A DNA stretch of 6,734 nucleotides, from positions 1 to 6,734 of the forward strand of contig DXFC01000031.1 in NCBI GenBank assembly GCA_019114645.1, read 5' to 3'. The notes under the pieces are model-generated. The model was not told where the DNA came from. It did no database searches and was given only the letters and a program-made list of their open reading frames with translations. Positions 1-4,033 of this stretch are shown piece by piece. A program made the position numbers and the translations under genes. The DNA is from Candidatus Halomonas stercoripullorum (lineage in GTDB: Bacteria; Pseudomonadota; Gammaproteobacteria; Pseudomonadales; Halomonadaceae). Each line of letters starts with the position of its first letter. Within the stretch, counting starts at the first letter, position 1.

Positions 1-38
1 GTTGTGTGGGCGGCAAATTGGAAAGTAAAGTGCAGCAT

Positions 39-113
39 GCTCATGTAGCTCAGGGGTAGAGCACACGCTTGGTAAGCGTGAGGTCGACGGTTCAAATCCG
101 TCCATGAGCTCCA
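39..113 (+). tRNA. tRNA-Thr, anticodon GGU
   Basis: This is a complete cloverleaf. The acceptor arm GCTCATG (39-45) pairs fully with CATGAGC (103-109), followed by discriminator T110 and an encoded CCA (111-113). The D stem is GCTC (48-51) with GAGC (59-62). The anticodon stem is CACGC (64-68) with GCGTG (76-80), and the loop TTGGTAA places GGT at 71-73. The T stem GACGG/CCGTC encloses TTCAAAT. It decodes ACC and ACU threonine codons. The encoded CCA fits gammaproteobacterial practice. In E. coli and Pseudomonas this tRNA is the last of a Tyr-Gly-Thr cluster in front of tufB, so more tRNA genes probably lie just upstream of the window (inference). Here it is followed 5 bases later by a terminator rather than by tuf. 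Confidence 0.98.
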
Positions 114-117
114 TATT

Positions 118-150
118 GAAAGGTGAGCCAAGGCTCGCCTTTCTTTTCTT
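118..150 (+). terminator. intrinsic terminator of the upstream tRNA unit
   Basis: The segments 118-129 (GAAAGGTGAGCC) and 132-143 (GGCTCGCCTTTC) form a 12-bp stem with a single T-G wobble and a very tight AA loop (probably a four-base loop with the top pair open). A pyrimidine tract TTTTCTT (144-150) follows. It starts 5 bases after the tRNA-Thr CCA end, so it most likely ends the tRNA transcript and provides its 3' end for trimming. No protein gene lies between it and the next promoter. Confidence 0.9.
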
Positions 151-173
151 CTCGCTATATGTGGCGGGAAGGG

Positions 174-210
174 TTGTCAGTCGGCGCAGTATTCGCTATC
201 ATTGCGCCCG
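174..210 (+). promoter_or_regulatory. sigma70 promoter with GC-rich (stringent-type) discriminator
   Basis: The -35 element TTGTCA (174-179) and the -10 element TATCAT (197-202) are separated by exactly 17 bases; each matches consensus at five of six positions. The bases just after the -10 (203-209, TGCGCCC) are G+C rich, the type of discriminator found at rRNA and tRNA promoters that ppGpp/DksA shut down. Transcription would start near 209-210, about 40 bases before tRNA-Trp. It sits right after the previous terminator, so it probably drives tRNA-Trp, secE and nusG and perhaps the ribosomal genes beyond. Promoter activity and stringent control are inferred from sequence alone. Confidence 0.75.
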
Positions 211-250
211 CTGTTGTGTATGCCCAAGGCGGAGATGGGTGTCACAATAC

Positions 251-326
<76 letters not shown>

Positions 327-394
327 GCCTTCCCCAGGTTGGTATCCTTCATGCGAATATACTCGATTGCCGCACCTTGAGGAGTCTCGTTTTT

Positions 395-763
395 ATGAAA
401 CATAACGCCGAGGTGCAGGGTTCGCGCCACGACGGTCTCAAGTGGGCAGTTGTTGCCATATTGGTCGCTTTGGCAGTGGTGGGTAACACCTTCTTTGCCG
501 AGCAGGCATTGCTTTACCGCGTGCTGGGTGTTGTTGTGCTAGGCGTATGTGCAGCAGCAGTTGCCTTGACCACCGGTAAGGGCAGGGAGCTTGTCGAGCT
601 TGCCAAGAGCTCCAAGCGTGAAATTCAGCGCGTGGTGTGGCCGACTCGCCCCGAAACTGTACAGACGACAGCTATTGTGCTGGTGGCGGTGCTGGTGGTT
701 GGGCTGATGCTGTGGCTGATCGACACCCTTCTTAGCTGGGCGATGTCCGGCGTCATCGGTTAG
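395..763 (+). CDS. secE: preprotein translocase subunit SecE
   Basis: This 122-residue protein is the SecE subunit of the SecYEG inner-membrane channel, which clamps the two halves of SecY. It has the three-helix form typical of Gammaproteobacteria (E. coli SecE is 127 residues). Hydrophobic segments lie at about 17-34, 41-58 and 91-115. An amphipathic stretch at about 62-78 (GRELVELAKSSKREIQ) leads into the conserved cytoplasmic motif VVWPTRPET (80-88), the family signature. The start is ATG 395, preceded by GAGGAG (379-384) at 10 bases. The reading frame stays open upstream through both tRNA genes, but that part encodes no plausible protein and holds the tRNAs. The stop codon TAG overlaps the nusG ribosome binding site, and the gap to nusG is 8 bases, so the two are translated closely together. 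The call rests on the motif, the membrane layout and the neighbour nusG. Confidence 0.97.
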   Translation: MKHNAEVQGSRHDGLKWAVVAILVALAVVGNTFFAEQALLYRVLGVVVLGVCAAAVALTTGKGRELVELAKSSKREIQRVVWPTRPETVQTTAIVLVAVLVVGLMLWLIDTLLSWAMSGVIG

Positions 764-771
764 GAGTCCTC

Positions 772-1305
772 ATGTCCAAGCGTTGGTACGTCGTACACGC
801 CTACTCCGGCTTTGAGAAGCATGTTATGCGCTCCCTGCAGGAGCGTGTAAAGATGCACGGCATGGAGGATCGCTTTGGTGAGATCCTGGTGCCGACAGAA
901 GAAGTTGTTGAGGTGCGCGACGGTAAGCGCCGCAAGAGTGAGCGCAAGTTCTATCCTGGCTATGTGCTGGTCGAGATGGAGATGGATGATGCGAGTTGGC
1001 ACCTGGTCAACGAGACCCCGCGCGTCATGGGCTTTATCGGTGGTACTAAAGAGAAGCCGGCTCCGATTTCACAGAAAGAAGCTGATGCCATTCTGCATCG
1101 TGTGAAGGATGGCAGTGACAAGCCACGCCCCAAGACCATGTTCGAGCCGGGCCAGTCCGTGCGTGTTATCGATGGCCCCTTTGCCGATTTCAATGGTGTG
1201 GTGGAAGAGGTCAACTACGATAAGAGTCGCCTGCAGGTTAGCGTCCTTATTTTTGGCCGGTCGACGCCGGTCGAGCTTGAATTCTCGCAAGTCGAAAAAG
1301 AGTAA
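772..1305 (+). CDS. nusG: transcription termination/antitermination protein NusG
   Basis: NusG (177 residues; E. coli 181) binds RNA polymerase during elongation, suppresses pausing, and contacts either Rho or ribosomal protein S10, linking transcription to termination or to translation. The N-terminal NGN domain spans about 3-112, starting WYVVHAYSGFEKHV and containing FYPGYVLVEMEM (60-71), part of the RNA-polymerase-binding face. A flexible linker (about 113-125) follows. The C-terminal KOW domain spans about 126-177, with FADFNGVVEEV (137-147) and FGRSTPVELEF (161-171). Phe140 and Phe161 correspond to E. coli Phe144 and Phe165 at the S10/Rho-binding surface. The start ATG 772 has AGGAG at 762-766, 5 bases away, partly inside the secE stop region. 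The gene is complete, with no missing family residues that I can see. Confidence 0.98.
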   Translation: MSKRWYVVHAYSGFEKHVMRSLQERVKMHGMEDRFGEILVPTEEVVEVRDGKRRKSERKFYPGYVLVEMEMDDASWHLVNETPRVMGFIGGTKEKPAPISQKEADAILHRVKDGSDKPRPKTMFEPGQSVRVIDGPFADFNGVVEEVNYDKSRLQVSVLIFGRSTPVELEFSQVEKE

Positions 1306-1308
1306 AGT

Positions 1309-1410
1309 CAGCCAGTTTTGCTGGTTGCTTGAGTTTGTTAATCGATTCATGCGGCTGCTAAGTCAGCTGCTCATCCCGGGGAGCCGCGAGGCGCTACTAC
1401 CCAACTGGAG
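1309..1410 (+). promoter_or_regulatory. structured rplK leader, candidate L1 autoregulatory region
   Basis: The 111 bases between nusG and rplK hold a small hairpin (1309-1315 with 1321-1327, 7 bp including one wobble, loop TTTTG). They also hold a second region with two competing folds: GCGGCTG (1351-1357) with CAGCTGC (1364-1370), 7 bp with one wobble and a six-base loop; or GCGGCT (1351-1356) with AGCCGC (1382-1387). In E. coli the L1 protein represses translation of the L11-L1 message by binding a 23S-like structure in this same position, so an L1 target is expected here. I could not match the sequence to the known L1 site with confidence. The rplK Shine-Dalgarno is ACTGGAG (1404-1410), 6 bases before the start. 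I see no convincing separate promoter. Confidence 0.4.
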
Positions 1411-1416
1411 TCCATC

Positions 1417-1848
1417 ATGGCCAAGAAAGTTCAGGCTTACATCAAGCTGCAAGTCGCAGCCGGTAAAGCCAACCCGAGCCCCCCCGTGGGCCCTGCGCTG
1501 GGTCAGCACGGTGTTAATATCATGGAGTTCTGCAAGGCGTTCAACGCAGCGACTCAGGATATTGAGGCAGGGCTGCCCACGCCTGTGGTGATCACTGTCT
1601 ATTCCGACCGTAGCTTCACCTTTGTTACCAAGACGCCGCCAGCCGCGGTACTGCTGAAGAAGGTAGCAGGTATCAAGTCCGGTTCTGGCGAGCCGAACAA
1701 GAACAAGGTGGGTAGCGTGACCCGCGAGCAACTCGAAGAGATTGCCAAGACCAAGGAGCCCGATCTGACGGCCGCGGATCTTGATGCTGCGGTGCGTACT
1801 ATCGCAGGTAGTGCCCGTAGCATGGGCCTCAACGTGGAGGGTCTCTGA
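1417..1848 (+). CDS. rplK: 50S ribosomal protein L11
   Basis: L11 (143 residues, close to the E. coli length) binds the GTPase-associated centre of 23S rRNA at the base of the L7/L12 stalk. It is needed for factor-dependent GTP hydrolysis and for RelA activation in the stringent response. The N-terminal domain (about 1-70) has the proline-rich segment PSPPVGPALGQHG (20-32), where thiostrepton resistance substitutions occur in other bacteria; both prolines (22, 23) are unaltered. The C-terminal rRNA-binding domain (about 74-143) includes KTPPAAVLLKK (72-82) and the closing GSARSMGLNVEG. Lys3 and Lys40 lie close to the lysines methylated by PrmA in E. coli. The stop TGA ends at 1848 and rplA starts at 1850, so the pair is almost certainly translationally coupled. 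Confidence 0.98.
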   Translation: MAKKVQAYIKLQVAAGKANPSPPVGPALGQHGVNIMEFCKAFNAATQDIEAGLPTPVVITVYSDRSFTFVTKTPPAAVLLKKVAGIKSGSGEPNKNKVGSVTREQLEEIAKTKEPDLTAADLDAAVRTIAGSARSMGLNVEGL

Positions 1849-1849
1849 C

Positions 1850-2542
1850 ATGGCCAAGCTTTCCAAGCGCGCACAGATGATTCGTGAGAAAGTAGACCCC
1901 ACCAAGGCCTACTCTCTCGAAGAGGCCGTGGCTCTGCTCGCCGAGCTCTCCACGGTCAAGTTCAAGGAGTCCCTGGACGTTGCCATCAACCTGGGTGTCG
2001 ATCCGCGTAAGTCGGACCAGGTGGTGCGTGGTGCTACCGTAATGCCTAACGGAACCGGCAAAGATGTGCGTGTTGCCGTGTTTACCCAGGGTGCCAACGC
2101 CGAAGCCGCCCAGGAAGCCGGTGCCGATATCGTCGGTATGGATGATCTGGCCGAGAAGGTCAAACAAGGTCAGCTCGACTTTGACGTGGTTATCGCCTCT
2201 CCGGATGCCATGCGTGTTGTCGGTCAGTTGGGTCAGATCCTGGGGCCGCGTGGCCTGATGCCCAACCCCAAGGTTGGCACGGTAACTCCTGACGTAGCAA
2301 CTGCAGTAAAGAATGCCAAAGCGGGTCAGGTGCGTTTCCGGACCGACAAGAACGGCATTATTCATACCACGCTGGGCAAGGTCGATTTCGATGCTGATGC
2401 CATTCGTGGCAACCTGGAAGCATTGGTAGCAGACCTCAAGCGTCTCAAGCCGAGTGCTTCGAAAGGTATCTATTTCAAGAAGGTCACGCTGTCCACTACG
2501 ATGGGGCCGGGCCTGACGCTGGACCATTCGGCTCTCGTTTAA
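1850..2542 (+). CDS. rplA: 50S ribosomal protein L1
   Basis: L1 (230 residues; E. coli 234) forms the mobile L1 stalk that guides deacylated tRNA out of the E site. In E. coli it also represses its own rplK-rplA message. Domain I is formed by the N- and C-terminal parts, with the conserved opening KRAQMIREKVDPTKAYSLEE (6-25). Domain II is the middle insertion (about 70-155), with the motif LGPRGLMPNPKVGTV (131-145). The RNA-binding signature continues through GQVRFRTDKNGIIHTTLGK (159-177) and the C-terminal GIYFKKVTLSTTMGPG (206-221). The start ATG 1850 is one base after the rplK stop, with GGAGGG (1836-1841) 8 bases upstream inside rplK. An in-frame start farther upstream (1781) overlaps rplK and is not needed. 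The gene is complete. Confidence 0.98.
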   Translation: MAKLSKRAQMIREKVDPTKAYSLEEAVALLAELSTVKFKESLDVAINLGVDPRKSDQVVRGATVMPNGTGKDVRVAVFTQGANAEAAQEAGADIVGMDDLAEKVKQGQLDFDVVIASPDAMRVVGQLGQILGPRGLMPNPKVGTVTPDVATAVKNAKAGQVRFRTDKNGIIHTTLGKVDFDADAIRGNLEALVADLKRLKPSASKGIYFKKVTLSTTMGPGLTLDHSALV

Positions 2543-2620
2543 GCGCGAGTCGACTGGCTTGGCAGGAATGATTTTGTAAGAACTTTGCGGTTCCCGAGCG
2601 TTCTGTTCAGCAGGATGTGA

Positions 2621-2700
2621 GGGGCGCCGTCAAAGACCGCAGGTGCCGGCTCTTGTCAAAGCGGCTTAATCTCCGCAAGGATGCCTGCGCAGATGGTGTG
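2621..2700 (+). promoter_or_regulatory. L10 ribosomal protein leader (L10-L7/L12 binding RNA)
   Basis: The rplA-rplJ spacer carries the element that lets the L10-(L7/L12) complex repress its own synthesis. P1 is CGCCGTC (2625-2631) with GATGGTG (2692-2698), 7 bp including two G-T wobbles. Next comes an asymmetric internal loop with AAAGAC (2632-2637) opposite CA (2690-2691), kink-turn-like as described for this leader family. P2 is CGCAGG (2638-2643) with CCTGCG (2684-2689), all Watson-Crick. The apical part has a side hairpin GCCG/CGGC (2645-2648 with 2662-2665) and a short TCC-GCAA-GGA hairpin with a GNRA loop (2672-2681). Position, arms and the CAAAGA-type loop all agree with the L10 leader; a covariance-model search would settle the edges. 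Confidence 0.85.
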
Positions 2701-2721
2701 GCCGCCAGTATGCTGGTGTGC

Positions 2722-2770
2722 ACCATCACCCAGGACTCCCGCCAAGCTTCGGCAAGGCGGGAGAGATGGT
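2722..2770 (+). promoter_or_regulatory. UUCG-capped leader hairpin upstream of rplJ
   Basis: CTCCCGCC (2736-2743) pairs perfectly with GGCGGGAG (2756-2763). Above this lies a symmetric AA/AA internal loop, then GC/GC capped by TTCG (2748-2751) with a C-G closing pair, the exceptionally stable cUUCGg tetraloop. Below it, ACCATC (2722-2727) can pair with GATGGT (2765-2770) across an asymmetric internal loop. No T-tract follows, so this is not an ordinary intrinsic terminator. It lies between the L10 leader core and the rplJ ribosome binding site and is probably part of the regulated leader (inference). Confidence 0.65.
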
Positions 2771-2771
2771 A

Positions 2772-2819
2772 ACTCCGGAGCACGCCTGTGCGCAGCTCCG
2801 GCACGAAGGAGTGATCACT
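2772..2819 (+). promoter_or_regulatory. rplJ ribosome binding site with alternative pairing partners
   Basis: The rplJ Shine-Dalgarno AAGGAG (2806-2811) is 8 bases before the GTG start. GGAGC (2777-2781) can pair with GCTCC (2795-2799). ACTCC (2772-2776) is complementary to GGAGT (2808-2812), and CTCC (2796-2799) to GGAG (2808-2811). The Shine-Dalgarno can therefore be exposed or covered depending on the fold. The pairings are seen directly; their use in control of rplJ is inferred. Confidence 0.55.
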
Positions 2820-3326
2820 GTGGCACTAGCACTCGAAGGCAAGAAGGCGATTGTTGCCGAGGTCAGTGAAGCCGCGAAGGACGCTCTCTCCGTCGTTGTT
2901 GCCGATTCTCGTGGCGTTACGGTCGAGAAAATGACCAGTCTGCGTAAGCAGGCGCGCGAGAATGGCGTCCAGCTGCGTGTTGTTCGCAACACCCTGGCAC
3001 GCCGCGCCCTCTCTGGCACTCCTTGGGAGTGCTTGAATGAGAGCTTCGTGGGTCCGACCCTGCTGGCGTTTTCTACTGAGCATCCGGGTGCAGCTGCCCG
3101 CTTGTTCAAGGAGTTCGCCAAGGAAGAGAAGGACTTCGAAGTCAAGGCGCTGGCTTACGAAGGTGAGCTGATCCCGGCGAGCGATATCGACCGTCTGGCG
3201 ACCCTGCCGACTTATGACGAGGCCATCGCCAAGCTGATGTCCGTCATGAAAGAGGCATCCGCCGGTAAGCTGGTTCGTACTCTGGCTGCGCTGCGCGACA
3301 AGAAGCAGGAAGAAGAGGCCGCCTGA
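2820..3326 (+). CDS. rplJ: 50S ribosomal protein L10
   Basis: L10 (168 residues; E. coli 165) is the base of the ribosomal stalk. Its N-terminal domain binds 23S rRNA next to L11, and its C-terminal helix carries L7/L12 dimers. The L10-L7/L12 complex also represses its own mRNA. Family landmarks are KKAIVAEVSEAAKDALSVVV (8-27), ADSRGVTVEKMTSLRK (28-43), VVRNTLARRAL (54-64), FVGPTLLAFS (76-85) and HPGAAARLFKEFAK (88-101). The C-terminal alpha-helical stretch KLMSVMKEASAGKLVRTLAA (138-157) is the L7/L12 attachment region, ending in an acidic tail. The start is GTG 2820, 8 bases after AAGGAG, because the protein then begins MALALEGKKAIVAEV as in homologues. In-frame starts at 2718, 2766 and 2811 lie in the structured leader. 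Use of GTG rather than ATG may lower initiation. Confidence 0.97.
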   Translation: MALALEGKKAIVAEVSEAAKDALSVVVADSRGVTVEKMTSLRKQARENGVQLRVVRNTLARRALSGTPWECLNESFVGPTLLAFSTEHPGAAARLFKEFAKEEKDFEVKALAYEGELIPASDIDRLATLPTYDEAIAKLMSVMKEASAGKLVRTLAALRDKKQEEEAA

Positions 3327-3372
3327 AAAAGGTGAACTCCTGCCTGTTGTCTGAATCGAATACTGAATCGTA

Positions 3373-3395
3373 GAGCGCTCGGTACGCCGAGGCTC
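3373..3395 (+). promoter_or_regulatory. bulged hairpin in the rplJ-rplL spacer
   Basis: GAGC (3373-3376) pairs with GCTC (3392-3395) and CTCGG (3378-3382) with CCGAG (3387-3391), giving 9 bp with one bulged G (3377) and a TACG loop. It ends 24 bases before the rplL start and 10 bases before its Shine-Dalgarno (AGGA, 3406-3409). There is no T-tract, so it is not a terminator. It may help keep the rplL ribosome binding site open or protect the message; L7/L12 is needed in several copies per L10. That role is inferred. Confidence 0.6.
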
Positions 3396-3419
3396 CCGCA
3401 AAGTTAGGAAATCATCGAA

Positions 3420-3794
3420 ATGGCACTGACCAAAGAAGACATCCTCAACGCCGTTGCCGACATGAGCGTCATGGAAGTTGTCGAGCTGATCGAAGCAATG
3501 GAAGAGAAATTCGGCGTGTCTGCCGCTGCTGCCGTCATGGCTGGCCCGGCTGCTGGCGGTGACGCCGGCGCTGCCGAAGAGCAGACTGAATTTGACCTGG
3601 TGCTGACCAGCGCTGGCGACAAGAAAGTCAACGTGATCAAGGCGGTTCGCGAGATCACTGGACTGGGCTTGAAAGAAGCCAAGGGTGCCGTCGACGGCGC
3701 TCCGGCAACGATCAAGGAAGCCATGTCCAAGGAAGAGGCCGAAGAGGCCAAGAAGAAGCTGGAAGATGCCGGTGCTAGCGTGGAGCTCAAGTAA
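3420..3794 (+). CDS. rplL: 50S ribosomal protein L7/L12
   Basis: L7/L12 (124 residues; E. coli 121) is the only multi-copy ribosomal protein and recruits translational GTPases (EF-Tu, EF-G, IF2, RF3). The N-terminal dimerisation and L10-binding domain spans about 1-33 (MALTKEDILNAVADMSVMEV and on through EKFGVS). A flexible Ala/Gly hinge follows at about 34-53. The C-terminal factor-binding domain spans about 55-124, with TEFDLVLTSAGDKKVNVIK (56-74) and ITGLGLKEAKGAVDGAP (79-95), the conserved face contacting GTPases. The start ATG 3420 has AGGA (3406-3409) 10 bases upstream. The gene lies 93 bases after rplJ and is probably translated from the same message at a higher rate. Codon choice looks strongly biased, as expected for a highly expressed gene. 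The gene is complete. Confidence 0.98.
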   Translation: MALTKEDILNAVADMSVMEVVELIEAMEEKFGVSAAAAVMAGPAAGGDAGAAEEQTEFDLVLTSAGDKKVNVIKAVREITGLGLKEAKGAVDGAPATIKEAMSKEEAEEAKKKLEDAGASVELK

Positions 3795-3810
3795 CCCCTT
3801 GGTTTCCATG

Positions 3811-3830
3811 GCTTTACGCGCTGCGTAAGC
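3811..3830 (+). promoter_or_regulatory. small hairpin just after rplL
   Basis: GCTTTACGC (3811-3819) pairs with GCGTAAGC (3823-3830), giving 8 bp with one bulged T and a three-base loop GCT. It starts 16 bases after the rplL stop and 6 bases before the attenuator stem, and has no T-tract of its own. It could be a 3'-end-stabilising or processing structure for the rplJ-rplL mRNA (inference). Confidence 0.5.
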
Positions 3831-3836
3831 TTCCAC

Positions 3837-3874
3837 GGCTGGTGGCGGGAACTCCCGCTGCCGGCCTTTTTCTG
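3837..3874 (+). terminator. attenuator (partial intrinsic terminator) between rplL and rpoB
   Basis: The arms 3837-3849 (GGCTGGTGGCGGG) and 3854-3866 (CCCGCTGCCGGCC) form a 13-bp stem with three G-T wobbles and a loop AACT, directly followed by TTTTT (3867-3871) and CTG. This is a textbook intrinsic terminator. In E. coli a partial terminator in the same spot lets only a minority of polymerases continue into rpoB, so ribosomal proteins are made in excess over RNA polymerase. Since I see no strong promoter downstream, rpoB probably depends on read-through here (inference). The wobble pairs may be what keeps it leaky. Confidence 0.85.
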
Positions 3875-3922
3875 TTGCACTAGCGCGTTGTATTGTTAAT
3901 GCAGTACCGCTAGAAGAATCTC

Positions 3923-3954
3923 GACGGCGAGCTACCTCTATGGAGCTTGCCGTC
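3923..3954 (+). promoter_or_regulatory. long stem in the rplL-rpoB spacer, candidate RNase III site
   Basis: GACGGCGAGCT (3923-3933) pairs with AGCTTGCCGTC (3944-3954), 11 continuous base pairs with one G-T wobble. After a bulged A, CC/GG (3935-3936 with 3942-3943) can add two more pairs under a five-base loop. No T-tract follows. E. coli is known to cut the rplL-rpoB spacer with RNase III, and this is the longest near-perfect double-stranded stretch in the spacer, so it is the best candidate for that site. Cleavage is not shown by the sequence. Confidence 0.55.
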
Positions 3955-3955
3955 A

Positions 3956-4015
3956 GCGCCTGACGGGGACGATCCCGTCGGGTGGCGCCGACCACGCATC
4001 GGTCACCCATGGTGA
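3956..4015 (+). promoter_or_regulatory. hairpin series in the rpoB leader
   Basis: GACGGG (3962-3967) pairs with CCCGTC (3974-3979). It is nested inside GCGCC (3956-3960) with GGCGC (3984-3988), giving 11 bp across an asymmetric internal loop. A second hairpin TCACC (4003-4007) with GGTGA (4011-4015) ends 7 bases before the rpoB Shine-Dalgarno TGGGGA (4022-4027). The 3923-4015 stretch is thus almost wholly folded, leaving the ribosome binding site at its open end. Pairings are seen; function is unknown. Confidence 0.5.
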
Positions 4016-4033
4016 ACAAGCTGGGGAATACAG

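Noticed and set aside
358..363. TATACT as a -10 element for a secE-specific promoter
   Set aside because: The only -35-like hexamer (TTGGTA, 339-344) is 13 bases away, too close, and there is no TG extension upstream.
1309..1339. Terminator after nusG
   Set aside because: The stem is only 7 bp with a wobble, and the T-rich part starts about 7 bases after it. It is unlikely to end transcription efficiently.
1318..1350. Promoter for rplK (TTGCTG or TTGCTT with GTTAAT or ATTCAT)
   Set aside because: None of the combinations gives a 16-18 base spacer with acceptable -35 and -10 matches, although E. coli has a promoter in this interval.
1781..1849. Longer rplA starting inside rplK
   Set aside because: Homologues start MAKLSKRAQ, and ATG 1850 has a well-spaced GGAGGG; the extension is just rplK in another frame.
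2550..2607. Promoter upstream of the L10 leader (TCGACT or TTGGCA with TGTAAG)
   Set aside because: The spacers are 19 and 10 bases with weak hexamers; no credible sigma70 site is visible in 2543-2620, which otherwise shows nothing I can assign.
2718..2819. N-terminally extended L10 starting at GTG 2718, ATG 2766 or GTG 2811
   Set aside because: These starts sit in or at the edge of the structured leader, lack a properly spaced Shine-Dalgarno, and would add residues absent from L10 homologues.
3875..3900. rpoB promoter TTGCAC with GTTAAT
   Set aside because: The spacer is 14 bases and the -10 match is modest. A minor promoter cannot be excluded, but the sequence does not support it.
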